The notes under the pieces were generated by a model. It ran no database searches. It saw nothing but the letters and a program-made list of their open reading frames with translations, and had not been told where the DNA came from. A stretch of 64,000 bases of DNA from Corylus avellana. Taxonomy: Eukaryota > Streptophyta > Magnoliopsida > Fagales > Betulaceae. Both the position numbers and the translations under genes were made by a program. Below are positions 23,823-36,060 of the stretch, in pieces. Position 1 is the first letter of the stretch. Each line of letters begins with the position of its first letter. The stretch is taken from NCBI RefSeq assembly GCF_901000735.1, contig NC_081547.1, forward strand, positions 22,746,046-22,810,045, given 5' to 3'.

Positions 23823-25257
23823 GTGTAAAATTCTTTTTTGATCCCTGTGGTTTAAAAATTTTATTTTTTGCCTAATCAGTTTCATTTTGTATCACAGACC
23901 TCAATAATGATTAAAAATGAAAATGGTACCTCCATCTAAATTCCGTCCAAAAATTGACGAAAATTCATATCAGCACCATTAAAAAATTGATATATGTCTA
24001 TATACATAATTCAAAATTAAAAGGGTTAAATACTCCAAACCCCCCTAGGGTTTCTCAACTTTATTTTTTCCTCCCTAGGGTTTTATTTTTATCACAGGAG
24101 GTCCCTGTAGTTTTGATAAATGACCAAGTTAGTTCATCCGTTAGTTGACCGTACGGACTGACACGTGGACCAATCAGATGCTGACACGTAGCACATATTT
24201 AATTTTTAAATTTTTTTTTTTTTTAAATTAAAAAAAAGAAGAAAAGTGAAAAAAATCGGGCCATTTCCTTTAATATTTAGGCGGTCTTTTTAATATGTGG
24301 GTGGCCGGGTGGTTTTAATATGGGGTGGCTCCGCCACCCCCATTCTCTGGCCGGATAGGGGTTAATAATGTAGCCCACCCCTAGCACCACTAGGTGGGTT
24401 TCGGCCACTTTCAGCACCAACCAAGTGGCTCCCACAATCTCATCGGGAGTAGGGTCGGTGCTGGGCCCCTCATCGGTACCGGGGTGGCCTACCACCTCTC
24501 TGAGCTCCAAAGCGGGATGGCCGCAGCCACCCCCTGCCCACCTGGGGCTGGCTCCTACCACATGGGAGCATTGGGGTGGCCTAAACCACCCCCACGGGAG
24601 TGGTTGGGGTGGTTTCGGCCACCCCTTGATTCTTAGGGGTGCATACACTCAATGGCCAAGAGCCACCCCTAATTTTTTTTCCTTTTTTTTTAAAAAAAAA
24701 ATTAAAAGTTATTTCTTTTAATTTTTTTTAAAAAAATTTAAAAATTAAAAAAGAAATTTCACGCGGTCAAGATCTCAATGGCTCTCAATGATTGGCCGAA
24801 TCAACCAACACTTGACTAACTGACATTTATCAAAACCACGTAGGATCTCTCGCGATAAAATAAAACCTGAAAAAAATAAAAAAAAATAAAATGGAACCCT
24901 TGCAGGGCTGAAAGATTTAACCCAAATAAAAAATAAAAAATGATTAAATAATTAAATTAAATAATTAAGAAAAAACTGGAAAGGGTTGTTTCCAAATTTT
25001 TTTATTTATTTTTTTAAAAATTAAATTTATAATGTTTTTAATTATTTTAATTTTAAAAATTTTATTTTAATTTTAATTTTAATTTTTAATTAGGTATATG
25101 GATGCGTATCAATTTTTTAGAAGTATTGACGTAGATTTTTGTCAATCTTTGGACGGCCATTATTGAGGAATCATCTGTGATACAAAATAGAACCAATAAC
25201 TTAATGAGACAAAAAATAAAATTGTTAAACTATACGAGACATAAATTATTTAACCCT
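23823..25257. mobile_element. Composite TIR element with a second element nested inside
   Basis: The 9-bp repeat tttatagaa flanks it (23814-23822, 25258-25266). The ends are inverted: the left shows TTTTATTTTTTGCCTAATCA and TTTTGTATCACAGA, and the right shows their complements. Inside lies another TIR element (24023-24923, ends GGGTTAAATACTCC and GGGTTAAATCTTTC). Its core at 24280-24680 is GC-rich with GGTGGC/GCCACC motifs. No transposase is found. The 9-bp duplication points to the Mutator superfamily. Confidence 0.75.
24280..24680. repeat. GC-rich GGTGGCC/GGCCACC core of the nested element
   Basis: Many copies of GGGGTGGCC and its complement GGCCACCCC are packed between long A/T tracts. 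The same kind of core occurs at 17000-17370 and in short form at 35935-36050. Open frames across it are a by-product of GC content and do not resemble proteins. Confidence 0.65.
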
Positions 25258-25588
25258 TTTATAGAAATAACTGAGGCAGAAAGTATAAGTAAGGCGTCTA
25301 GGACTCTCTACACCTAAACCACATGTGCAGTTATGCCTTATGATTTGATATGAAAATCACAAATAATGATTGGAAATATTTGTGTTATTGTAGCATTTCT
25401 CTAGTAAAAAAATAATCCATTTAAAAAGCACATGGTATTGATCAGGTTGTATCCCCAAAAAGGGAAGGCAAAGGAAATTTAAAACAAAAAAAAATGCTGC
25501 ACCTATATATTGATTATTGATAGGGACACGTGGAAGTGAGAGGTTGGCCCTTTTTTTCTCTCTCGATTTCTCTGAGCTATTTACCGGT

Positions 25589-25714
25589 AGTAGGTGAGTC
25601 TGGTAATTATTTGCTTATAAAAGCCACGCAATTGTCCACATTCTCCTCAAGCCTCTCGTTTCTTCCACTCCAGACAGACTACTTTTCTTTTCATCTCTCC
25701 TTTCCCAACCAACC
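25589..25714 (+). promoter_or_regulatory. CCR core promoter and AC/SMRE motifs
   Basis: A TATA box (cttataaaag) lies at 25614-25623, about 110 bases before the ATG. An ACCTACT motif on the minus strand (25589-25595) and an ACCAACC motif on the plus strand (25708-25714, within the likely 5' UTR) fit the SMRE/AC consensus bound by lignin MYB regulators. A CACGTG-containing G-box is at about 25527. The TATA position argues that transcription starts after the in-frame ATG at 25530, supporting the start at 25734. Confidence 0.6.
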
Positions 25715-25733
25715 CTCCCCGGAGAAAGCCAAG

Positions 25734-28700
25734 ATGCCATCAGCTTCCGGCCAGACTGTTTGCGTCACCGGCGCCGGCGGCTTCATTGCCTCATGGATCG
25801 TAAAACTTCTCCTGGAAAAAGGCTACACTGTGAAAGGGACTCTAAGGAATCCAGGTAATTAATAAGTTTGACAAATAATAATAAATCATTAATTGTTCTC
25901 TCTCTTTTTATATATTTATAGACAATATGCATGGATTTGTGCAGATGATCCGAAGAATGCCCATTTGAAAGAGCTGGAAGGAGCTAAGGAGAGATTAAGT
26001 TTATGGAAAACTGATCTTCTTGATTATGAGAGCCTCAAGGAAGCCATTGATGGCTGTGATGGTGTCATTCACACCGCCTCACCCGTGACTGATGATCCCG
26101 TGAGTTATTCCTTCATTAATCTTTCACCCTTAATTTCTCTCTTTTTCTTTTTGATTGCAGCTAGCAAAGAAAAAAGATAAGGAAAAGGAAATATTTGCCT
26201 AGCTAGAATTAATGTCACCCAGACAATATCGCTTTAGAGTTTAGAGCCAAACAAAAAAGAAAAGAAAAGAAAAAAAACAAAAAACAAAAACCTAGTTGAC
26301 ATCATAAATGTGTCAGTACTCGCGGAGGGTCCTGCAGAAACACCTTGCATTATTATTATGGTTGTTAGTGGGCCGCACTTGTGTAGACTTAAAGTAAGAA
26401 TGTCCACGTCACCATTACTCATGACCAAACGTGATTTTGACAGCCATTTTACTTTCTTTTTTCAATCTTTCTTTTGTGTCTATTTATTTTATTGGTCACT
26501 TTTGTTTTGGTTAAAAAAAAAAAAGAAATTGACGGTGGTTGTGGGTGTGATTTGAAGGAACTAATGGTGGAGCCAGCTGTGGACGGAACAAAGAATGTGA
26601 TCATCGCCACGGCAGAGACCAATGTACGGCGTGTAGTGTTTACGTCGTCAATCGGTGCGGTGTACATGGACCCTAACCGAGGCCCGGATGTGGTGGTGGA
26701 CGAGTCGTGTTGGAGTGACCTCGAGTTCTGCAAGAACACCAAGGTTACACATCGCTTTTCTTCTTTTGTATTTTAGAAGTTAAATCATAATTTTAAAGCG
26801 CGAATTATGATTTTATCAAATTTTTTTAAAGTTGCATTTTAAATTTGTTTTATTTTTTAATCCGTACTTTTTAGAATTGCTAAATTGTTAAACCAAATGG
26901 ACGTTTAATTAAAATATCACGAAAAGAAATGAAAAATATATATATATTATTAGGTTTGTTAATGTATTTTTTGAGAGGTAATTATTTTTGTTTTTGGTTT
27001 GAGTAGAGCCATCATATTCAATATATACACCTCATGACGTGTTAGAATTGAATAAAAGTTTTTTTTTTTTTTTGTAAGCCAAAATGATAGGAGGAAAGGT
27101 AGAGGTTGACACATATGCATCCTAATCATTGAGACCATTGACATACCTTAGAGTGAGTTGGACGTTGCCTTCTACAAAATATATATATATTTTTTTTAAA
27201 AAAAACTTTGACCCTAAAAAAAAAAAATGTTTAATATAATTGGGCCTGATAAATTTTTATGATTTCATTTCTAAATGAGATGATTGTGGTAGGGATTTAA
27301 AGTTGGTGAATATGAAGTCAACATTAACATATATTTTAAAATATTTAAATAATATAAAGTTATATACACTGTTAAATACACAATTCTCTGTTATGCATGA
27401 ACATAAGGGGGGGTTTTGGTTCACATACTTTGATTGTTAATTGAAAGTAAAAATATTGCAGAATTGGTATTGCTATGGGAAGGCGGTGGCTGAGCAGGCA
27501 GCATGGGAGGTTGCCAAAGAGAAAGGGGTGGATCTGGTGGTGGTGAACCCGGTTTTGGTGCTTGGACCGCTGTTGCAGCCAAATGTCAATGCTAGCGTTG
27601 TCCACGTCCTCAAATACCTAACCGGCTCTGCCAAGACATATGCCAACTCCGTCCAAGCCTATGTACATGTTAGGGACGTGGCACTTGCCCACATCCTTGT
27701 TCTCGAGACTCCCTCCGCCTCCGGCCGCTACCTTTGTGCTGAGAGTGTGCTTCATCGTGGTGACGTCGTGCAAATTCTTGCCAAGCTTTTTCCAGAGTAT
27801 CCTATTCCCACCAAGTAAGTTCTTTTTTTTTTTTTTCTCTTAATCTTTAAAAATATTGTGTGTTCCTGAGAAGCACTTATTATATTATAATATCACTAAA
27901 AACAAATAGGTGGTTTTATTTTTTAAAACTCCACGTACAATGAAGCAACTAAACATATATAGTTGACCAACCTTCACGTACTTGTTGCATAGGTAGACCT
28001 ATGTTTTGGTCAGATTCGAAGTGACTTGCACATAATGTTTCCTAGATTTAACTAGATTTGTGCTCCAATTCATTTAAAGGCTCGAAAAAAAAATAAAAAA
28101 ATTAATGATTAATTTTTAATGTCATATTATCTTAATCATACGAGAGTTATATTCATTAAATAATATATATACTTTTTTTTATTACAAAATAGAATTGAGA
28201 GAACGTAATTTTGACTAATAAATTGCAGATCGATCCTTCAACGAGTTGAAATGTCTCTAGGAGTGCATTCTGGAAACTGACTTTTCTTTCTTCTTTTTTT
28301 GTTTTGAATAATTCTTTCAAAGTTATTTAGGTGGGTGTTGATTTTTAGTAAAAGTGAAAATAATGAAAAGCTTGAAAGGGATTAAAAAAAAAAGGGGAAA
28401 ACTTCAGAAAGCCCCCCTGAACTTCTAGCAATTTTGACAAGCACCCATGAATTTCCAAAACTCTCACTTAGGCCCCCTGAACTTTGGTTTGCTATCACTT
28501 TGGACCCTTTTAACGTTAAAGTCAAATAATTTAACTTTTTATACCAATTTTACCCTAAACCAAAACGACGTCGTTTTGGGCTGAGTAGGTGTTAGGACAC
28601 AAAATGACGTAGTTTTGAGGAAGGGTAAAATGGGTATTAAAAGTCAAATTGTTTGACTTTAACGTTAAAAGGGTCCAAAGTGAGAGCAAACCAAAGTTCA

Positions 28701-29125
28701 AGAGGCCTAAGTGAGAGTTTTAGAAATTCAGGGATATGTCAAAACGGCTGGAAGTTCTGGGGAGCTTTCTGAAATTTCCCAAAAAAAAAAAAAAAACAGA
28801 AGAAAAAAGCATGCTAGATTTTCTCACCTAAACACTATCCAAACTGTAGTTTTCCACAAAAATAGTAAAAAAAGGAAAATCAGAGAGCTAGATGATCGAT
28901 CTGACATAATAAGATGGAGAATTATGAGGTTAAGAATTACTATAAAAAGATTAATTAAAAGTAGAAGGAATTAGGAGAGGGCCATAACCCATAAATTTGT
29001 GGACGTGGAGTAGAATAGCAGATAAGAAATGTGAATCTTTAGTTTAGGTAGGGAAGTTGGTATACCTACTTTTGACTTTTTTTATTCGGTCCACCAAAAA
29101 TTTATTGAACAAAACTTTTAATATT

Positions 29126-29169
<44 letters not shown>

Positions 29170-30130
29170 GAGCTGAAGAGCCTTACCCGAATATTTCCAT
29201 TAGATTCTATGTTGGATTGATGGAACCACCACTGGTCAATACTACTCGAATATAAAATTCCTAATTTTCAATAAATAAATGCTTGTGTCTCTGTCAAACG
29301 TGGACCTTGTGGCCCTCCATCGACTCTTGTTCCATTGCCACGCCTGTAGCAAAGTTGGTGTAAGATATATATGACTTTGTTTGTTATTTAACTATTATGA
29401 AGCATTTTGCTCCTCTAACAAGTAAAATTTTGGGGTAATTTTACTTTATAAACTTTTAAATTATTAAGCGATTTGAGAACCCTCCAAATTTCAAAACCTT
29501 TCAATTTGAACTCTTAAACTTTCAATTTGCAATCAATTTGAATCATTCCGTCATATTTTAAAAGTAAAAATTGAAACAATAACGTTCATACTTCTGAATT
29601 TTTTTAAAAATTATAAATTTACCCTTAATTCCAAAAAAAAAAAAGAGTAAAAAAAAAATATGGATATTTTGGTCTTTGTAGGGGTAAATTAGGGAAGGTA
29701 ATAGCTAAATTTGACGAAATTGTTCAAATTGACTGCAATTGAAAGTTCATGGGTCCAAATTGAGAGGTTTGGAAGTTTGAAACTTTTCAAATCGTGTGAT
29801 AATTCAAGAGTTTAAAGTGAAGATACTCCTAAAATTTTTCTACGGTATGAAAGTTTATTGAAACACACTGAATGATTGTTTTGAAAATACTTAATTATGT
29901 TTTATTCTAAAAGGTTGGATAATTAGAATCCGGAATAAATGTGATGTAGGTGTTCGGATGAAAAGAACCCGAGAGCAAAACCCTACAAGTTCTCGAACCA
30001 GAAGCTGAAGGAGCTGGGATTAGAGTTCACACCAGTGAAGCAATGCCTGTATGAGACCGTTAAGAGCTTGCAGGAGAAGGGTGTCCTTCCAGTCCCGACA
30101 CAGCAAGAAGAATCAATCCGAATTCAGTGA
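25734..30130 (+). CDS. CCR1: Cinnamoyl-CoA reductase (CCR), complete
   Basis: Reduces hydroxycinnamoyl-CoA esters to aldehydes with NADPH, the first committed step of monolignol synthesis in the cytosol. Exons: 25734-25854, 25945-26099, 26558-26743, 27462-27814, 29950-30130. Phases join to 331 aa, the usual CCR length. The NADPH-binding motif [11 protein letters not shown] is at residues 11-21. The family signature NWYCYGK is at 155-161. The SDR triad fits S123, Y157 and K161, the positions established for CCR of other plants. The C-terminal [14 protein letters not shown] is typical of CCR1. The start at 25734 follows the TATA box; an in-frame ATG at 25530 is upstream of it. Intron 4 (2.1 kb) holds two MITEs and an AT microsatellite. 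The acceptor of intron 2 (tttgaag) is weak but fits the protein. The gene looks functional. Confidence 0.95.
28398..28780. mobile_element. MITE (family A relative) in CCR intron 4
   Basis: The left end reads GGGGAAAACTTCAGAAAGCC and the right end, on the other strand, GGGAAATTTCAGAAAGCTCC. A central palindrome AAACGACGTCGTTT occurs at about 28563-28576. The element has inverted CCCCTGAACTT-type subterminal repeats and A-tract flanks. No coding capacity. Confidence 0.7.
29129..29166. repeat. (AT)n microsatellite in CCR intron 4
   Basis: About 19 uninterrupted AT units. Other AT runs lie at 30196-30214, 30288-30306, 35277-35297, 47941-47970 and 63488-63524. Confidence 0.9.
29432..29829. mobile_element. 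Mutator-type MITE (family A) in CCR intron 4
   Basis: The 9-bp repeat taaaatttt flanks it (29423-29431, 29830-29838). The ends are inverted: GGGGTAATTTTACTTTATAA on the left and GGAGTATCTTCACTTTAAAC from the right. It belongs to the same family as the elements at 19087, 50740, 58343 and 62868. Confidence 0.85.
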
Positions 30131-30809
30131 TGATGTTGATAAGGAGCATGCATGGGCTCGCTCCGGTCGACAATGGCAGCATTAAGTTTTTTTTATATAT
30201 ATATATATATATATAAATGTTGTAAAGATAAGAAATAAATGTGAGAGACTTTGACGTGTTAGCATATAGTTTATTAATGAATGTCTAATATATATATATA
30301 TATATATTCTCATGCTTATTGACTATTTGGGTTAAATGTACGTAGCTATATATGAACATGCAAATTATATTAAATGAGGCTATATATAGCACAATCCATT
30401 TAATTTGTTACCTCGTTTATGAACCAAGCTCGCAATCTTAAATGAATCTTGCTTTCATGTCTTGCTTTAACTTAGTTCGATAATTAAATAGCCCTTTAAA
30501 TCGGGTTTGATATATATATATATATATATGAGAGAAATCGAGCGAAAATATTAATAGAAAAACAAATTAAGCAGAGTGCCCTACAAAGATAATATTTACA
30601 AGACAGTGGGTTGTGCCATTTAGATTTTGCATTTTCCCCCTCGATCCCCAACCTGAGTAATCTCAGTGTTTCAGACCTTATAGATTGGATCCACAACCAT
30701 GTCGACCCCTTATAAGCCTCCCAAATTCTCAACATCCATCTCCCTCTTTCCTCAAGAAATGACAAATTAATTTGGGCCCCTTCCTCCACAGCAAAATTCT
30801 CTATCAAAT

Positions 30810-31320
30810 CAGCCCATGAATTTGCTTATTCATTCCCAAAACTCCAATGAAAATTCTGACTGGAACCTTCTTTGGAGCCTAAAACTCCAACATAAACACA
30901 AGCACTTCCTATGGAAACTCAGTTGGAATGTCTTTTATGTTGCTACTAATGCTTCTTTTTTAGTCATTGTTGCTGTCCTAAGCAACTCGCCGGGATAAAT
31001 CATCTCAGTATTTATCAAAAAACTTCTTTCCACTGATGTGAATAAGGGAGAATCCACTGCTGATCTTACATGGATAGATATTGCTATCTCACAAGGTTGC
31101 AACAATTTGATGATTGAGGAGGGTGACCCTTTGGTTTCCTTTTAACTATTAACAATTAGAACTTCTTCTCTGAATGGACCATTGCTTCAATCATCGCCGA
31201 CTTTCAGTTAAAACTACATGATTTTCAAGTTTGGAATGCTACAAAAGTTTTTAGAAGTGTAAACTTTCGTGCGCATCACCTCGCTAAGTGGGCCTCTACT
31301 AACCTTGTGTTTTGAAGCAT
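30810..31320 (+). mobile_element. Decayed LINE ORF2 3' remnant
   Basis: Broken frames resemble a LINE C-terminal region: WNLLWSLKLQHKHKHFLWK (near 30860) like the zf-RVT domain, then an RNase H-like end FRSVNFRAHHLAKWA (near 31250). Stops and frameshifts are frequent. No intact end, poly(A) or target duplication was found. Confidence 0.6.
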
Positions 31321-31476
31321 TCTCAATTCTTCTCACATCTTATCTTCCATTAGAATTAATAGTGGGAATGATCCCCCCTATAAAAATAAAATTATCCATA
31401 TTTAATTTCAAGGCCTCCCATACGGTATGTTCAAGAGAGCAACTCTAACCTCGACTTCATTTGGATTGCAAGAGGA

Positions 31477-31640
31477 GTAATGCTAAAAGAAGAATTAAAT
31501 TTTCTTCAATAATTTCAAATGTGATTTAGCTTTTAAAATCACCAATGAATCAAAATTTCATAACGATCATTTCAAATTCAATAGTGATTTTAAAAGTCAC
31601 ATCATATTTCAGAGAACTCAAGAAAGAGTTTAACCCTTCT
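31477..31640. mobile_element. MITE (family C, ends AGTAATGCTA)
   Basis: Starts AGTAATGCTAAAAGAAGAAT and contains the internal inverted pair GTGATTTAGCTTTTAAAATC and GATTTTAAAAGTCACATCAT. The same family is at 37941-38120 and 48668-48857. The right end here is degraded. Confidence 0.6.
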
Positions 31641-32631
31641 TATATCACTACGTACTCTTACAAGGAAGGTCGATCTTGGTGCAAACATGCAATATGGAGC
31701 CTAAAAGACAATCTATTTCATTGCTAATTAGCCTGAATATCATAGGTAAAATATTGTTTCAATGAGGAAATTTAAGGGGGAGGGTGTGACGTAGGTGACT
31801 TGGTTTTAATCAAGTCAACTCACCTGGGCCGAATCTGTTTCTCTTTTTCTGTTTTGGTTTTGGTGCAGCACTCTACGTAAGAAAAATAAAAAAATTAATA
31901 TATATAAAAAAATATAATATAATATAAAGGAATTGTGGTGTAAATAGATAAAGCACAATGGGCTTGTAGGCTTTTGATCATCAAAATGATTAAGATTTGA
32001 TGAGTCGTGTTAGTTTTAAGTTGTTCAAATATGTGCAAGCTCGATCGAATGAGGTTGGGCTTGTTCGGTTGAAGTGGAATCTCCACGTGGTAGAATAACT
32101 CATGCATTAGGTGGGATCAAACGATAGCTGTCAAGTCTTATCCGATTGAATGAAACTGCAATGTCAAAATGATCAATGTGACGTGGGTAGGTGAGGATCG
32201 ACGACGGAGATTTAATCTGTCAGGCTCGTAACGCTCGTTCTATCAAAGTACAAGTCATTCAAACGAGAAGAGTTTGGCACGCGAGAGTAGGGAGATTCAA
32301 TATTCATTTAATGGAATGCTAATGTGTTTCATTCGAACGAGGGTAGGTGTCATTCAATTGAACTCGGTTTTTAAAGCGTAAGTACGAGAGTTTGAAACAC
32401 AAAAAGTTGAAGGGGAATAATTTCCCCCTTCGTTTGTTCGGTCTGAGAGAGATAGATCAAAGATAGAGAGAGAGAAAGAGAGTTTTAAAACAAAAGATGA
32501 CGTAGCGAAAGAATTGGTAATAACAATCAGAAGCATTTGCATCTTTTGGATAACAAACTGTTGTACCCCAAATGCTTTTGAGGATGTATTTAGCTTAAGG
32601 GAGGTTAACGGGTTTACCAAGTTCATTAGAG
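31641..32631. other. Intergenic stretch, no supported gene
   Basis: Contains a short inverted pair around 31787-31830 (AGGTGACTTGG against CAAGTCAACTCACCT) and sequence rich in CATTCGAACGAG-like motifs at 32240-32370. No frame looks coding; the 90-codon minus-strand frame at 32354-32626 has no recognisable features. Confidence 0.45.
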
Positions 32632-33976
32632 ATAAGTGTTGTGTAAATTTATTTAACTCTCAAGTGCACGAATCAATTGTAGTTTAATGAATTGCAAGTG
32701 CGAGGTCGATCCCACAGAGAATTGTATTTTTGAAAGAGCAATTTATATCTAAACTAATTAAATCCTAATCTAGTTCCAAAAGGTTTTGAATTTTGATTTT
32801 AAAAATTAAAAGATAAACATAAACTAAATAAAACAAAAGATAAAGACTAAGGTTTGGGAATCCACACTCACCGAATCATAATAACATACCCCATATCCAT
32901 CAATATTTATCTGAAATTCTCACAATTTAAATCTTATGTATGTTTTACTATACTTCAAAGAATTAATCAAAATCATCCCATGTATCCATTCATTGCCCAA
33001 ATCACAAAAGGAATCCAAATTCAATTGAAACACCAAATGTATCCGTAGAACAAATCACAAGGGATATCCAATTTTTATGAATTAAACCCAAGCAATCAAT
33101 CATATGAAATTATCTCAAATCATCACATGTATCCTTGAATCACAAGAGATATCCAAGAATCACTCCACACGTTGATTAGAAGTAAAACAATTGAAATATA
33201 AAACTCAATAAAATCGGATAAATAAAGACTTACATAAAAGTGATGTCGTTCTTCATCGGTGAGGCTTCATCCCCAACCTTAGTTGAAAATTTAGCTCCAC
33301 ATAAAAATAAAATCTAAACCTAAACCTAAACTTAAAGAAAAACTAAACAAAAGAATTTTGCTCTCTAGGATTGTGTATCTTTTCTTGAATGCAAAGAAGT
33401 CTATTTATAGGCTTAGGGAAGTCTTAGAAGCCCAAGTAAACCTAGATAATTCGGAGGTCTGTCTCCCAGTCAAAATAGAAGTCTGAAATCGGAATAGGAT
33501 TCGTCCAGATTTATGTCCTTTAATTGCGGGGTGATTTTGGCATAGAAACCGTCCGAATTAGGAAAATCCTATTTCATAACAAATTGTATTATTTTGAGTT
33601 AGCTTTCCAATGCCGCTTGAATTACTTCAATCCGATATTTGAACAAAAAGTTACGGTCAAAATACTAAGACGTATATAGAATCTGAATTTAAATCCGATC
33701 CGAAATCTTATCCAATCTATCTTTAATCCAATCTAATCTTTAATCCGATTTAACATTTTTCTTGGATTCGGTTGATCTTAACCACATCATCTAGGTTTTC
33801 TCAAAGTATGCTTTCTTTCAAACTTTGCATTTTTCCCTTTAAAGTTGTAGTTTTTCTTCAACGACCTACAAAACACTAAAAACACAAAACTAACACAAAA
33901 TATTAAATAACGACACAGCTAAAGGATTAACTAATGTAAATAAAAGGGTCCAAATATGCAATATTTGTCACTTATC
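32632..33976. mobile_element. Unclassified dispersed element with GATAAGTG/CACTTATC ends
   Basis: The ends are short inverted repeats (GATAAGTGTTGTG at the left, CACTTATCAATAAG at the right). The left part has CAAGTGCGAGGTCGATCCCA, a motif I associate from memory with dispersed plant repeats. The right part on the minus strand has TTTTGTGTTTTTAGTGTTTT. The centre (32980-33180) repeats caaatcacaag...gtatcc phrases. It has no coding frame. It could be a non-autonomous LTR derivative; the class is not decided. Confidence 0.4.
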
Positions 33977-33984
33977 AATAAGAA

Positions 33985-34200
33985 TGTTGACCTTTGACCG
34001 AACATTTGCAGACTAGTGACCGAACGTTCGATGCAAACCCTAGTGAAGAACGTTCGTGTATGGACCATTGAACGTTCGACCTTAATCCTATCCCTGAATG
34101 TTTGCTTATGGATCACCAAACGTTCGACATGCAACCCTAGAACTGTTGAGTAATAGTACACCAAAAGTTCGAGCATAAGACATTGAACTTTCGACTATAC
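33985..34200. repeat. Degenerate array of GAACGTTCGA palindromes
   Basis: The decamer GAACGTTCGA or close variants recur about seven times at roughly 25-base spacing, with alternating spacers ATGCAACCCTAG and TATGGACCA. The core is self-complementary. It adjoins the tandem repeat and LTR-like sequence that follow. Confidence 0.65.
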
Positions 34201-34259
34201 ACAGACCTGAAAGCTCTATCTTTCAACCATTTCTCATGTTAACATTTTCTTAGTTATTG

Positions 34260-34960
34260 TAAAAATTGTATGTTGGTAATATTTTCACTCAACCGGCCCA
34301 TCAGATCTTGGGCTTGAAGTCCAATGACAAGCCAATGGCCCGAATAGCAAGATTCTCGGGATTGGACTTATCCCGGGACCAAGAGTCACCCATTACACAC
34401 GAGCCTCGAGACAAACACCTCCTGGACAATCAAGCATACCCATGACAAACACCTCTCAGACAATCAAGCATACCAAGGACAAACACCTCTCGGGGTAATC
34501 AAGCATACCCGAGACAAACACCTCCCGAGGCAATTAGGCATACCTGGGACAAGTACCTCCTAGGGATATTCATTTACTGAAGATTCTAGTAACGTTTATT
34601 CCCTTATCTAGGGAAAGCACTATTGGAGTACGAGTCTCAATCTAGTTCCAATTAGAACTCCTTGAAAAATCTAACACAATAGTTTTACTCCAAATCTAAT
34701 TGAAGTATGACCTCAGATCCAATTCAAACTTTCAGCACTCCCACATCAAGTTGTAAAAGGAAACATAGTCCAAGTCTAACTCCACTCCTCGGGTGATAAA
34801 TAAGCCCCTGCACCAAGGTATAACTCTGATAGTCAGTAATATTCAATAAGATTCAAATCTTGTGTAACACTCTTCTCCAAGAAACTAATTTAGGAATTGA
34901 AGTTTTCTCGACAGAGACACCGGCGGATCTTTTGGCGCTCTTGTTATTTTGCAGCAATTG
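34260..34960 (+). mobile_element. LTR-like remnant with internal tandem repeat
   Basis: Includes four and a half units of a 34-35 bp tandem repeat (34410-34570; unit starts GACAAACACCTC and contains ATCAAGCATACC). A TATA-like gataaataagcccctgcac follows at 34795, and a region resembling the R/U5 of plant Ty3/gypsy LTRs ends near gacaccggcggatcttttgg. No gag or pol is present, so a solo LTR is the best reading, but the ends are not defined. Confidence 0.45.
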
Positions 34961-35488
34961 TGGAAACGCAAAGAACATATTGTAGATCTAGAACACCTCG
35001 AAGAATGTGTAGCTCACATCGTACTGGAAACTCTTTTAACATTGTATATACAACCAAAATTACCAAGTAAAAATATCACGTTTTCATTTCTAAAATCTAT
35101 GACAAAAATAGGGTTTTATAAAAGATGAATGTTAGGCTTACAAATAATTTTTTTTAAAAAAAAAATTACAACATGATGTAGCACAACATGATTGGAAATG
35201 AGATAAATTCAACTTTTGAAAAACCCAATCATATTGTGCCACAACATTATGTTATAATGATGTTTTTTTTTTTTCTTTATATATATATATATATATAAGC
35301 TTATCATTTTCCTTTATAAAAACATTGTTTTTAAGCTTTGTTTTCATCTAAACCAATCGTATGTAGGACCACTTTTACGTGATTTTCTAAAAATAACTTA
35401 AAAACTTTCTTCTTATAAAACCATATAAAATAACATAACCATACTCATGGTTATTATAACTTGGGCAACATTTCTAATGTATAAGCAT

Positions 35489-35615
35489 TTTTTTTTTTTT
35501 GTCTTTTTTTTGACATGTCCACACAAAGGAAGGGAAGGGGGAGGGGGATTCAAACTAGTGATATCCACTTCATGAGGCGTGGTTCACAGCCGATTGAGCT
35601 ACTCCTTGGAGACAG
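35489..35615 (-). mobile_element. tRNA-derived SINE, minus strand
   Basis: The reverse complement has GTAGCTCAATCGGCTGTGAA, GTTTGAATCCCC and a poly(A) tail (T tract at 35489-35510). The 11-bp repeat tgtataagcat flanks it (35478-35488, 35616-35626). Confidence 0.85.
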
Positions 35616-35718
35616 TGTATAAGCATGTTAAATCACTTTACAATGCTACGCAAGCTTTGTAACAACAATGTGGCATAACCACATATATAAATGTATTACT
35701 TAACTATGTATTATTTAG

Positions 35719-36060
35719 GGTTAAATACCTTTCAGCCATGTAGTTTAACGACTTTATTTTTTGTCCCTTCAGTTTCAATTCGTATCACAAATGGCACCTG
35801 TGTAATGGCAAAAAAACGGAGACGATACCTCCGTCTAAATTTGGTCCAAAATTTGATGGAAGCCGTGTAAGCACCATTAAAAAATAGACACGTGTCCATA
35901 TAATAATTAAAAAAAAAAAAAAAAAAAACTGGTGAAAGGGGCGGCTCGAGCCACCTCTTTGGCCCTTCAGGGTGGCCGAACCACCCTAAGGGCCAACCAT
36001 AACTTCTTTTTTTTTGTTCAATTGGCCCTTGGGGTGGTTCAGCCACCAAGTTTGCCTTCA
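35719..36060. mobile_element. Partial TIR element with small GC-rich core
   Basis: The left end GGGTTAAATACCTTTCAGCC matches the family of the composite element at 23823-25257, including TTTCAATTCGTATCACAAAT and ACCTCCGTCTAAATT. The core has GGTGGCC/GGCCACC motifs at 35935-36050. A matching right end is not visible, so the copy is truncated. Confidence 0.6.

Noticed and set aside
24277..24721. Overlapping frames in both directions in a GC-rich block
   Set aside because: Explained by repeated GGTGGCC motifs in the core of a nested TIR element; no protein resemblance.
25530..25733. In-frame ATG extending CCR by 68 residues
   Set aside because: It lies upstream of the TATA box at 25614, and the extension (hydrophobic, Ser/Phe-rich) does not resemble CCR N-termini.
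32354..32626. 90-codon minus-strand frame
   Set aside because: No family resemblance; lies in repeat-derived sequence.
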